Shown: positions 11,818 through 21,740, counted from the first letter of the stretch. The stretch: DNA of 64,000 nucleotides from Zanthoxylum bungeanum (GCA_019454045.1 SKCR01041674.1:1-64000); one strand, 5' to 3'. A program made the numbers and translations. The notes: a model not told the origin generated them from the letters alone.

Positions 11818-11904
11818 TGTTTCCGCCATTACTTCAATCTAATTCATTCTTATATATATTGCTTGGTTTTTGATCTTGGGATATGGTTATTAGATTTCCA
11901 ACAA

Positions 11905-11919
11905 TGGTATCATTGAGCC
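11905..11919 (+). other. Primer binding site of E (initiator tRNA-Met type)
   Basis: TGGTATCATTGAGCC, one base after the LTR end, resembles the complement of the 3' end of initiator tRNA-Met with small changes. Equivalent sites: B TGGTATCTTGAGCC (39596), C TGGTATCAGAGC (28862), F TGGTATCAAGAGCC (58601). Confidence 0.85.
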
Positions 11920-14114
11920 TAAAAATGCATGCAAATATATTAGGATGTTATTTGGGGAAAATTGTTTGAAGCATGATTTGATGAGTTTGCTTGGTTGAAT
12001 ATGCTTAGATGTATGTTAAAATGAATTATACATCATCAATTTCATGGAAAATAAATTGGATTAATTTTTCCAACCCCAAAGTGGCTTGGCCGAATACATG
12101 CAAGCATGAGGACTAGATGATTTTTTAATTTTAAGACATTGGATGACTTGAAATAATATGGAGATGATCATTTGTGACTTGATTGGATTGAAAACGAAAT
12201 CGGAACCATATTGTTCACCTTGGCCGAATGCTTGATGACAAATTAGGGACTTGATTTTTTGATTAAATAATGTTGGACATGTATTTAAGATAAAATATGA
12301 TTAATAGATTAATTTGATATTTTGGAAATATTGATTTAAAGGATTAATCATGAACATACACTTTAATTAATTAAGTTGTAAAATTTGGAATTTTAAAATT
12401 TAGTTAATTGGGCTTAAATTGGAATTGGGCCTAAAACTATTATATTTGGTCATAAATGGGCTTGGTTGGGCCAAGTAGATTTGGACCATTTGGATTGGAT
12501 CCAAGATGGGCCTAAATCACACCATTTAAGTCCAAATGTAATAAATGGGCTTTTATGTTTAATTGGGCCTTATGGGCTTGATATTGGTTTTATGGCAAAT
12601 GAGGGTGATTCCTTATTGGGCTTGGAAATTGGGTTTGACCCACATTGACCAAGGCCCAAGCCTAATGAAATCAATAGAAAGCCCATCGGACTTTAATTAA
12701 ACGGACATTAGATGTTGGTTGGGCTTTGAGACCCAATAGAACTAGATTTGGAATCTAAGTTATAAAAGCACAATAAAAGTGTATATATTTAATTTAGAAT
12801 TAAATAATAGGATTAGTATTGAATACGACTTAAATTGGATTTAACGAGTAGTTCGATATAATTCGTGAATTCATACAATATGTATTTATTCTCAAAACGA
12901 GTTGGACTCGCGCAAATGCAAACAATTGTTTGATCATTGTATTGTCACCTAATCAAAGACTAATTAATTGGATTAGATTGGTTGTATAACATGCCTTGAA
13001 TGAATGAATGAATGTGGATGTGTTGTATGAATAGTGCATATCGGATGGATATTAGAAGGGAAGGGTAATTTTAGAAATTATTGTAAATTTGGAATTTATA
13101 AATTGGACCTGCGTGTCCAGCCTTATCTCTTTATCTCTATGTATTCTCTTCTCACCTAATTCCCCTCAATGTAAATGAGGTCTCTCTTATTGTATTATGT
13201 AATTGGTAGAAGTAGAATAGTGCTAGCGGGGAGAGGAAAGGGAGTGATTTGTTCTAGGAACAAGTTGTTTATATATCCATCCGTATATCACTATTACTTT
13301 ACTTTATGCACTTTATGATGTTTTAGAAGCATGCTTAAGGGTGTATGATGATGAGACCTAACAAAGATAAATTAATTGGTTGCCAATTACGCGAAAAATC
13401 CCTCAAACAATATTAAGCGATTTTCCTTCCGTTGAGTGATTCTTTCTCAAGATCCAAAATTGGCATTGGTTTGTTGGCCAAAGTCAAGACCTTTGTCAAT
13501 TGAGGATGTGTTTGAATCATGAGAGTTTTGTTACACATCGGTGTCCTGTCCAAGTTGTGATTTGTTGGCCAAAGTCAAGATCACTTCTTGTCCATCGACA
13601 TTGATTACGAAACTTTCCTTGTCAATGGGTCCCGCTTAACTGGAATCATTAGGTTTGTTGTGCCAAAGCCAAGGCTTAGTTGATTCAGAGGAAATGGTTA
13701 GGAAAATGTATTGGATACATTGACGTATGTATTAGATATATATGTTTCGGACTTGGATGTCCACCTACCGGATCTAGGAATTGGATGGGATCCAATTGAT
13801 CTTCGAGATCTACCTAGTTAAATATCATACAACTTGTTGGCCAAAGTCAAGGTTGTGTGTTATTTAACGGGATCCTAGCCCACTAGGAAATTGGATTTCC
13901 CGAGTACTCAACAGAGGGTTAGAGACTTGTAGAAAATAGTGGGAGGCTAGTATTGAGTTTGCAATTTCATTCAGATACTTAGCTTTACGCGCTTACAAAA
14001 ATTTATTTCGTCAATTTTTAACATTAGTTGGACTAATAAAAATGTTATTTTTCTTGTAACAGTTTGACTGTACCCATTTTTCGTTAACTAGATAGTTGGA
14101 CTATCGTAGTTAAG
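11920..14114 (+). other. E untranslated leader, 2.2 kb, structured
   Basis: No substantial reading frame. It contains: triloop hairpins at 12379-12395, 12743-12757, 12786-12806, 13084-13098 and 13779-13797; a stem-loop with arm TGGAC and loop CTGCGT at 13104-13119; three copies of an 18-nt repeat containing TTGGCCAA (13471, 13562, 13834) plus a variant at 13653; and a final cluster of hairpins at 14023-14113. The leaders of A, B, C and F match closely in the same order, although their coding regions are decayed. Packaging, dimerisation, splicing or translation control are the obvious candidate roles. Confidence 0.8.
14023..14113 (+). promoter_or_regulatory. Three hairpins immediately upstream of the E gag start
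   Basis: Hairpin 1: arm ATTAGT, loop TGG (14023-14037). Hairpin 2: arm ACAGT, loop TTG (14059-14071). Hairpin 3: arm TTAACTAGATAGT, loop TGG, with one bulged base (14084-14113), a 13-bp stem ending one base before the gag ATG. A, C and F have related arrays, often with more copies and different but still complementary arms. Confidence 0.85.
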
Positions 14115-16019
14115 ATGGCTAGCAAGGTAAATGTCCGTGACATTATCATGGGAGACAATGTCTTTAGAGGGACAAACTTCGCTGATTGGGAAATGAACCT
14201 AAGGATAGTCCTTGGGGCAGAGAGGATACTGTATACTATTCAGAGACCTCTCGGGCCTAAGCCCACTGAGCCACTTGAGCTGGAGTTATGGAAAACTCAC
14301 AGTGATGATTGTGACACAGCTCAGTCGATTATGCTTGCTTCAATGACTCAACACTTTCGTCGCCAAAATAGGGACTTGGATCCTTATAATATGATGGCAA
14401 GATTGCAAGATCTTCACCGCACTAATAAGCGGATGGCGAGGTACGAGTTGGTGAAGAGGATCTTTCGCACCCGTATGACTGATGGTAGTTCTGTTGAGGT
14501 CCATGGGACTCAAATGATAGCAGATATTGATGAACTGGCTTGTATGGGTATAGTCTTGGAGTCTGAGCTGGCTATAGATGTACTTCTACAGTCACTACCC
14601 GATACTTGGAAACAGATTGTCATCAACTACAAACTGATGAATTCGGATGACACTCTTGGAGAGTTGTTGTCAATTCTCAAGGAGTCAGAGAAAGAACTTC
14701 TGAAAGGCAACAAGCGCGAGGCGCACTTTGCAACAACATCTCAAACGCCGAAAGCTGGGCTCAAGGCAACTGGGGGTGTTAAAAAGAAGAAGCATAAGAA
14801 CAAAGGCAAGGCCAAGTCAACAAAGGCTTCTGGGAAGCCAAGGGACAAGTCTCAAGATGTTTGCCTGAAATGCGGCAAAAGAGGTCACTGGAAGCGTGAC
14901 TGCCGCATGAACAAGGGACATAAGGAGGACATACAGGCGGGCAAGGCACCGGCCTCAGGTATGTTTGTTATTGAGATAAATATGACTACTTCAAGTCTTA
15001 ATAAAAATTGGATTTTTGATTCTGGCTGTGGTTCTCATATTTGTACTGATGTGCAGGATCTGCATGATAGCAGGAGACTGGCTTCGGGGGAGGTTGATCT
15101 ACGTGTTGGAAATGGAACTTCTGTTGCTGTTTTGGCCGTAGGCACTTTTGTTTTGGAACTGCCCTCGGGGCATGTACTTAAACTAAATGACTGTTATTTT
15201 GTTCCTAGTTTAACTAGGAATATTATTTCTGTATCTTTGTTAACCCAAACAGGGTACACTTTTGTATTTAAAAACACTAGGTGTTATTTATATATGAATG
15301 ATGCAGAAATTTGCAGTGCTGATGCAAATAATGGTCTTTATATTTTGAATATAAATGAATCTCCAAAATGTAAAATAACAAACAAAAGGCTCAAAATGAG
15401 TAATCCAAAAGAAGAAACTTATTTGTGGCATTGTCGTCTGGGACACATCAACAAGACTCGCATATCCACACTTTCGAAGAGTGGGTACTTGGACGGATTT
15501 GATCCAAATTCATATGACGTCTGCGAATCTTGTTTGTTAGGCAAAATGCCTAAATCACCTTTTAGTGGTAAAGGTGAACGCGCCACTGAACTGTTAGCCC
15601 TCGTTCATAGTGACGTTTGTGGGCCCATGTCTAGCCAGGCTAGAGGTGGATATCGATACTTCGTAACCTTTACGGATGATGCATCACGTTATGGTTATGT
15701 GTATCTTATGATGCACAAGTCGGAAACTTTTGAGAAATTCAAAGAGTTTCGACACGAAGTTGAAAAACAAACAGGCAAGAGTATTAAAACATTACGGTCG
15801 GACCGTGGTGGCGAATACTTAAGTAATGAGTTTCAAGATTACTTGAAAGAATATGGTATTCTTTCACAATGGACTCCTCCTGGAACACCACAATTAAATG
15901 GTGTGTCTGAACGGAGAAACCGTACCTTGCTTGACATGGTAAGGTCGATGATGAGTCGCACTGAGCTACCTATATCCTTCTGGGGACATGCATTAGAAAG
16001 TGCAACTTATTTTGAATAG
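14115..16019 (+). CDS. gag-pol: Copia E Gag-protease-integrase (first frame of polyprotein)
   Basis: 634 codons starting at an ATG with A at -3 and G at +4, one base after a stable hairpin. Residues about 20-200 are the copia capsid-type Gag. The zinc knuckle CLKCGKRGHWKRDC (residues 250-263) binds RNA. Protease active site DSG is at residue 302. The pre-integrase zinc region has H439, H444, C470 and C473. The integrase core has D500, D563 and E599, that is D-D-35-E, all intact. The frame ends prematurely at TAG 16017-16019 after a 2-base loss near 16003-16005: sister copies read AGTGCAAAACTT where E reads AGTGCAACTT. Past that point the protein continues in the next frame. Gag would form the virus-like particle and integrase inserts the cDNA. 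Confidence 0.95.
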   Translation: MASKVNVRDIIMGDNVFRGTNFADWEMNLRIVLGAERILYTIQRPLGPKPTEPLELELWKTHSDDCDTAQSIMLASMTQHFRRQNRDLDPYNMMARLQDLHRTNKRMARYELVKRIFRTRMTDGSSVEVHGTQMIADIDELACMGIVLESELAIDVLLQSLPDTWKQIVINYKLMNSDDTLGELLSILKESEKELLKGNKREAHFATTSQTPKAGLKATGGVKKKKHKNKGKAKSTKASGKPRDKSQDVCLKCGKRGHWKRDCRMNKGHKEDIQAGKAPASGMFVIEINMTTSSLNKNWIFDSGCGSHICTDVQDLHDSRRLASGEVDLRVGNGTSVAVLAVGTFVLELPSGHVLKLNDCYFVPSLTRNIISVSLLTQTGYTFVFKNTRCYLYMNDAEICSADANNGLYILNINESPKCKITNKRLKMSNPKEETYLWHCRLGHINKTRISTLSKSGYLDGFDPNSYDVCESCLLGKMPKSPFSGKGERATELLALVHSDVCGPMSSQARGGYRYFVTFTDDASRYGYVYLMMHKSETFEKFKEFRHEVEKQTGKSIKTLRSDRGGEYLSNEFQDYLKEYGILSQWTPPGTPQLNGVSERRNRTLLDMVRSMMSRTELPISFWGHALESATYFE

Positions 16020-17640
16020 GGTTCCGTCAAAGTCTGTTGAACAGACTCCGTATGAGATATGGACAGGAAAGAAACCAGGTTTCTCATTCCTGAAGATTTG
16101 GGGTTGCTGGGCATACGTCAAACGTTTGGAAGGTACCAAACTTGAACCCAAATCAGATAAATGCCTATTTGTTGGATATCCTAAGGAAACCAAAGGATAT
16201 TACTTCTATAACCCAAAAGAGAACAAAGTATTTGTTGCTCTACATGCAGTTTTCCTTGAGAAGGAATTCATAAATGCAGTGGTTAGTGGGAGGAAAGTAG
16301 AACTCGATGAAAGTCGTAGTGATACTGTTCCTGGCATTGAATCTAGAACGGAACATGAACAGTCCATCCAGGATGAGACTGAACCACAATCTTCAATTAC
16401 ACAAGGGCTACGTAGGTCGGAGAGAGTCAGGGTAATACCTGAGAGGTATGGATTCCTGATCTCACCTCATGTAGATATTAATCTTATTGAGGATACTGAA
16501 CCGGCCACGTATGAGGAAGCGATACAGGGTATCGAATCCACTTTATGGCAAGAGGCCATGAAGGCCGAAATGGATTCCATGTATACCAACCAAGTTTGGA
16601 CACTGGTTGATGCACCAGAAGGCGTAAAGCCTATTGGATGCAAATGGGTCTTCAAGAAGAAGACAGACATGGATGGCAACGTTCAAACGTACAAAGCTAG
16701 GCTTGTAGCGAAGGGGTATCGTCAACAACTTGGAGTTGATTATGACGAAACTTTCTCACCCGTTGCCATGATTAAATCCATTCGGATAATGCTTGCGATA
16801 GCTGCATATTACGATTACGAAATATGGCAGATGGACGTTAAAACCGCTTTCCTTAACGGAAACCTGTTGGAGGATGTTTATATGCAACAACCTGACGGTT
16901 TTATCGCACCAAGACTTGCAAACAAGGTTTGTAAGTTAAATCGGTCCATTTATGGACTGAAGCAAGCATCGAGGTCATGGAACCAACGTTTTGATGAGGT
17001 CATAAAAGAATATGATTTCATTCAAAACGTAGATGATCCTTGTGTGTATAAGAAGGTTAGTGGGAGTGCACTGACTTTTATTGTCCTTTATGTCGACGAT
17101 GTATTGCTAATAGGCAATGACATTCCCATGTTAACGTCGGTGAAAGCTTGGCTTTCATTGAAATTCTCCATGAAAGATCTGGGAGAAGCAGCTTTTATTC
17201 TAGGAATAAAGATCTACCGGGATAGATCTAGAAAGCTACTTGGACTCTCCCAGAGTACATATATTGATAAAGTGTTGAAGAGATTCAACATGGATCAGTC
17301 CAAGAAGGGACTGTTGCCAACATCACATGGCGTCTTTCTATCTAGGGACATGTGTCCTAAAACACAAGATGAGAGAGACAACATGAGTCGGACTCCGTTC
17401 GCCTCGGCAGTCGGATCGATCATGTATGCCATGATATGTACACGACCTGATGTGTCCTATGCTTTGAGCATGTGCAGTCGATATCAGGCCGATCCAGGAC
17501 AGGATCACTGGATGGCGGTTAAGAATATCCTTAGGTATCTTAAAAGAACTAAGGATGTTTTCTTAATCTATGGAGATGGAGAACTTGAGGTATCTGGGTA
17601 TACTGATGCAAGTTTCCAAACCGACAGAGACGACCTTTAA
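16000..17640 (+). CDS. gag-pol: Copia E integrase tail, reverse transcriptase and start of RNase H (second frame)
   Basis: Continuation of the polyprotein after the frameshift near 16004; homology to copia polyproteins resumes at LILNRVPSKSVEQTPYEIW. The RT region spans about 16600-17350, with KARLVAKGYRQ, DVKTAFLNG and the catalytic YVDDVLLIGND (YVDD at 17089-17100). RNase H begins around 17590 with SGYTDASFQ, carrying a catalytic Asp. The frame stops at 17638-17640 because of an extra base; a second extra base sits in a run of seven T near 17660. RT and RNase H copy genomic RNA into DNA. No catalytic residue that I could check is lost. Confidence 0.95.
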   Translation: MQLILNRVPSKSVEQTPYEIWTGKKPGFSFLKIWGCWAYVKRLEGTKLEPKSDKCLFVGYPKETKGYYFYNPKENKVFVALHAVFLEKEFINAVVSGRKVELDESRSDTVPGIESRTEHEQSIQDETEPQSSITQGLRRSERVRVIPERYGFLISPHVDINLIEDTEPATYEEAIQGIESTLWQEAMKAEMDSMYTNQVWTLVDAPEGVKPIGCKWVFKKKTDMDGNVQTYKARLVAKGYRQQLGVDYDETFSPVAMIKSIRIMLAIAAYYDYEIWQMDVKTAFLNGNLLEDVYMQQPDGFIAPRLANKVCKLNRSIYGLKQASRSWNQRFDEVIKEYDFIQNVDDPCVYKKVSGSALTFIVLYVDDVLLIGNDIPMLTSVKAWLSLKFSMKDLGEAAFILGIKIYRDRSRKLLGLSQSTYIDKVLKRFNMDQSKKGLLPTSHGVFLSRDMCPKTQDERDNMSRTPFASAVGSIMYAMICTRPDVSYALSMCSRYQADPGQDHWMAVKNILRYLKRTKDVFLIYGDGELEVSGYTDASFQTDRDDL

Positions 17641-18077
17641 GTCGCAAACCGGGTACATTTTTTTGCTTGAATAACGGAGCAGTGAGCTGGAAATCTTCCA
17701 AGCAAGATACTGTTGCCGATTCAACAACTGAAGCGGAGTACATTGCAGCAGCTGAAGCAGCAAAAGAGGCAGTTTGGATCCGTAAATTCCTAATTGGATT
17801 AGGAGTAGTTCCGTTAGCAGCTGAGCCCGTGCCATTGTATTGTGACAATAGCGGGGCTATAGCACAGGCTAAGGAACCAAGGTCTCATCAACGATCCAAA
17901 CATGTTCTTCGACGATTCCATCTGATTCGAGAGATCATACATCGTGGCGATGTGAAGATCGAGAAGATCGCATCAGAGGATAATATTGCAGATCCGCTGA
18001 CGAAGGCTATTCCTCGGGAAAAGTTTGAGCGACATGTACATAGTTCAGGTATTAGATGCTTGAGTGACTGGCTATAG
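17641..18077 (+). CDS. gag-pol: Copia E RNase H, C-terminal part (third frame)
   Basis: Open from 17667; homology reaches back to about 17640 across two single-base insertions. Motifs: NNGAVSWKSSKQDTVADSTT, EAEYIAA (catalytic Glu), YCDNSGAIA (catalytic Asp), RSKHVLRRFHLIRE and ADPLTKAI, the standard copia ending. It stops at TAG 18075-18077, just before the polypurine tract. Confidence 0.94.
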
Positions 18078-18080
18078 GCC

Positions 18081-18091
18081 AAGTGGGAGAT
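18081..18091 (+). other. Polypurine tract of copia E
   Basis: AAGTGGGAGA directly before the 3' LTR; primes plus-strand DNA. The same sequence precedes the 3' LTRs of A, B and C. Confidence 0.9.
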
Positions 18092-20041
18092 TGTTAGACA
18101 GTAATGTCCCATAGCGTCACTATTTTGTAAATGATATTGTATTATTGTACAAAATTAACTATGTAGTAATGAAATTGCCTTTTACCGTTTTGTAATTTAT
18201 TTACTTTGATATATAAATGGTAAAAGTCCCTATGATTAGTTCCGGATTGAGATGATATGAGACAGTATCAATCCATAAAGGTTTAATCATTAAATATCCC
18301 TAGTCGTAGTATTATCGAGACTGGACATCGATAATGCGGAATAGACTAGTACTGCACTCGTGCATGTTGTGAGGGCACAACGGCATAGTTCTCATATATT
18401 TAAGTATAGGATACTTATGCAAGTGCGGTAGGAGGTTGTGTTTTACCGATGGTACGGAAAACAGCTTCGCTCTGGATAGACCCCGCGGAATCCCATTGGT
18501 AGTATGTCTGCGTGTCTATGGGAGTCCGCTTCAGGGTAGGTGCATATGATCTTAACCTGAGATTTGCATCGCTAGTACTTACGACAATCGGTAAAATTTA
18601 GGTTTGGTGGTCCAGGGCTTTAACGAGTTCTGTGTATACCTCTTCTGGGTTTATCGAGAATCGTAGTGTATTGGATGTGATATCAAGATGGAAGTATCAC
18701 TTCAGACATATGGAGATGATGATCGCGAGGGATTCAGAACTAGTACTCTATAATGGTTGCAACCATCGGGATAATATGACTAGGTCAGGATTATCCGATT
18801 CAAAGAGACTGGTTGCTTGACATCCGATATGTGTTCGGACGGGGCAGACACTTATCCAGCCCCAGCCCTAGCATGTGATCATCCGATACTGGTTCGATAT
18901 ACACTATACTACGGTATACGCCTGTTATAGATCTAATATTCCAGTAAGAATATTTCTAGAGAATTGGGTAGGCATGGCGTTTTGCTAGAAGCTAACCTTG
19001 TCTTGTAAATCGGTAAAAACGTAGTACTTGGTACGTACGTGTTCGGATAGTTCGACAACCGGATTTACTGCCAACATATCTAGAGGTCTCTTGGGTCGCT
19101 TCCCGAAGATTCACCGATGACGTATGATTCAAACTCGATTAATCTTGGATTAATTACGGAGAGACTTTATCTTGGATAAAGTACTGTATAAAGAGAGAGA
19201 TCGATTAATTTAGAATTAATCGTAAAATTATTATATTCGATATAATAAACGGAATTCGATTCCGACGCGAAATTGAAATTAGATTTTATTCGGGCAAACG
19301 AATTAATTTAGAATTAATTCGTTAGCGACGTAAATAATAAATTCGCTAGGCGCAATTATTTATTTAAATTCGATTTAATTAACGTCGCGACGTAAGCTCG
19401 ATATTTCGGAAATATCGAACCCGAACGCGTGAGTGCAAGTGGGCCCACTTTCATTTGGAAACGTGTGGGGCCCACATGACACTTGTCATTATTTGTATTT
19501 TTTAATCAAGATGCAATGCATGAAGATAGTGTACAAAGCACTCAAAGATAATGCATGGAAATTGAGTGTTAGACACTCTAAGTGCTTGCATGGTTTGTGT
19601 TATATTTATATTATTATTTAATATAATTATAACATAAATATAAATTGATTTTTGAGACAAAAATCAATTACTTCTCTCCCTCTCTAATTACCGAAACTGT
19701 GACAGTTTCTTTGCTCTCCATTTTCAGGTTTTTGTTGCAAAAGCTTGAAGATTTTGTGTTTGTTTGGAACATAAAGAACACATCTTTGGCTAGCACCATC
19801 AAGGGATCATACAAGGTGATATGGGAAACTCATCTTAGAGCTTGGAAGGATCAAATTCAAGCTTGGAGCTTCTCTCACTGCTTGGCCGAAATCTTCACTG
19901 CTCAAAGGAGGATTTTGCTTCATCCATTGCATCCACATTTGGCTATTGTGAGTATTGTTTCCGCCATTACTTCAATCTAATTCATTTATATATATCTTGC
20001 TTGGTTTTTGATCTTGGGATATGGTTATTAGATTTCCAACA
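18092..20041 (+). repeat. 3' LTR of copia E
   Basis: Starts TGTTAGACAG and ends TTTCCAACA. TATA-like box at 18210-18217, donor-like GTGAGTAT at 19948-19955. Differences from the 5' LTR are mostly small indels, for example after 18830, near 18915, 19217, 19302 and 19708. Confidence 0.96.
19143..19418 (+). repeat. Eight consecutive perfect triloop inverted repeats in E 3' LTR
   Basis: In order, arm then spacer: ATTAATC TTG (from about 19139); ACTTTATC TTG (about 19165); CGATTAATT TAG (19202-19222); TTATTATAT TCG (19228-19248); CGGAAT TCG (19250-19264); CGAATTAATT TAG (19299-19321); TTAAAT TCG (19364-19378); TCGATATTT CGG (19398-19418). Each right arm is the exact reverse complement of the left. 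Arms differ, spacers are always YNG. The same series with different arms is in B, C, F, A and the solo LTR G. Confidence 0.9.
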
Positions 20042-20046
20042 CCTCC
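20042..20046. repeat. Target duplication CCTCC of copia E, right copy
   Basis: Partner of 9949-9953. Confidence 0.88.
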
Positions 20047-20190
20047 TGGTCAAAACAGTTGGGAATGTGGTTGGTTCAATTTTTGGGGAATTAGAATTAC
20101 TCTCGTAATCTCAAGAGGAGGAAGAGACTTTGACTATTGCTAAGAGGCGAACCTTCTCAGTCACTAAAAACATTTATTGATACAAGCTTA
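20047..20190. other. Short unassigned stretch right of copia E
   Basis: No convincing match or frame. It may be the distal part of the element that copia E hit, or decayed sequence leading into the Tat-type RNase H. Confidence 0.4.
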
Positions 20191-21740
20191 CATCTTTGAA
20201 CTGGAAGCACTAATAGCCTTAGGAGGAAGGATGCAGAAATCTATTCAGACTGAATATTTGTAATCTGATAGATACGTGGGGATTGGGAGTTGAAAAAGGA
20301 TAAATTGAAGTCGTATATGTTCCATCTCAAAGCTTTGACATAAAATATCCTGAACTATATATTCTGACACTATCCCTAGGAAGAAAAATAAATGGCAGAC
20401 GCCTTGACCAGTTTGGCTTCAACTTGGGAGAATCCGAAAAAGATGACTATGAAACCACTAACATTGACTATAGCCAGCAAGCCTAGTTATGAAATAAGGA
20501 AGATTATGGACAATGAGGACATCGATGAAAGGCCCGGGTACCACGACATCCAAAACATCTTAGATCACGGGGAATTTCCTGACGGGGCTTGTAACAATGA
20601 CAGAATGTCAATCCAGAATCTGGCTACTCAGTTCATAATTCTAAAGTAGGACTTGTATAAACGACAGTTTAACGTAACACAGTTAAGGTGCCTGAAAGAG
20701 GAGGAAGCTAAAAAGGTAATGGATGAAGTTTGTGAGAGGGCATATTGATCACACATGAGAGGACTTAATTTGTCAAAGAAGATTGTACGACAAGGGTTTT
20801 ACTGTTTAACTATGGAGGCAGATTTTGAGGAGTTGGTAAAGCATTGTCACGACTATCGAGCCCATGGAAACTTGAACAACCTACCACCAGTAGAGTTGCA
20901 AGGGTTATAAGAGCCTTTGATTTTCTCAGCTTAAGGTATTGATCTAATTAGTGAAATCAAGCCACAAGCTTCTAATGGGCATCGATTCATAGTAGTGGTC
21001 GTGGACTACTTCTTCAAGGGGGTAGAAACCGATTCCTTTCGTAATGTCTCAACTAAACAAATAGCTATGTTCATAACCAAGAATATCGTATGTCGGTATT
21101 GAATGCCATACTGCATGGTAATAGAAACGAGAGTGGGCGCTATAAGTCATCAACGTACATACCACAAGCCAACTGGGCAGTAGAGGCCGCCAACAAGACA
21201 TTGAAGAAGATTCTAGCTAAGATGACAAACACCTATAAAGACTAGGCAGACAAGTTTCCATTTTCATTATGAGGTTATAAGACTTCAGTCATGATGGGAA
21301 CAGAAGCTACGGCTTACTTTTTAGTATACGGAATGAAGACCGTATGACCTATAGAAATTAAAGTAGAGTCAATGTGAATTATTATTGAAGTAGACGTACT
21401 CGAGTAAGAATGGGTTGTAAAAATATTCGAACAACTTATTTTGCTTGATGAGAAGAGAATAAAAGTTATGTATCATACTCAACTATACCAGAAGATGATA
21501 ACTGTAGCCTTCAATAAAAGGGTCCGACCCAGCAAGATTAAAGAAGAGATTTAGTGTTATAGTTAAGACCACTAGCAATAGACCCGAGGGTAAATTTTAG
21601 TCCTAATTGAGAAGGGCCCTATTTAGTCAGAAGATCTTGGAAAATGGACTAGTTTGGTTTTCTGACTTGGAACTGAATGAGTTCACTGAACCTATCAACA
21701 TAAATAGGCTGAAGAAATACTTTGCATAAAAAATGAAGAA
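20190..21740 (+). pseudogene. Tat-lineage Ty3/gypsy RNase H-integrase remnant
   Basis: Frames are broken but the order is clear. RNase H tail: GDWELKKDKLKSY near 20280 and MADALTSLASTWENPKK from 20392. Integrase zinc region: LYKRQFNVTQLRCLKEEEAK, then HCHDYRAHG. Core: SNGHRFIVVVVDYF near 20970, ITKNIVCRY near 21080, NKTLKKILAKMTNTYKD near 21190. The end is NRLKKYFA near 21710. These phrases match the Tat/Retand group of plant gypsy elements. RT and the rest of pol are absent, and the piece is cut on the right by the Athila-type element at 21809. It has many stops and is not functional. Confidence 0.85.

Larger units (their letters stand above)
9954..11903 (+). repeat. 5' LTR of copia E
   Basis: Begins GTTAGACAGTAATG (terminal T missing relative to the 3' LTR) and ends TTTCCAACA. 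TATA-like box at 10071-10078, hairpin array at about 11003-11285, splice-donor-like GTGAGTAT at 11810-11817. Nearly identical to 18092-20041. Confidence 0.96.
9954..20041 (+). mobile_element. Copia element E: young, near-complete LTR retrotransposon
   Basis: Total 10,088 bp: 5' LTR 9954-11903, primer site 11905-11919, leader to 14114, gag-pol 14115-18077, polypurine tract about 18081-18090, 3' LTR 18092-20041. Both LTRs are 1,950 bp and differ by roughly ten small changes, most of them 1-3 base indels, so insertion was recent. Protein motifs from gag knuckle to RNase H are all present and largely undamaged. It is TNT1-like in domain order (protease, integrase, RT, RNase H); the fine lineage was not determined. 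It is the likely autonomous type for the decayed relatives A, B, C and F. Confidence 0.96.

Noticed and set aside
17549..17848. 99- and 90-codon minus-strand frames
   Set aside because: Antisense shadows of the copia E RNase H coding region.
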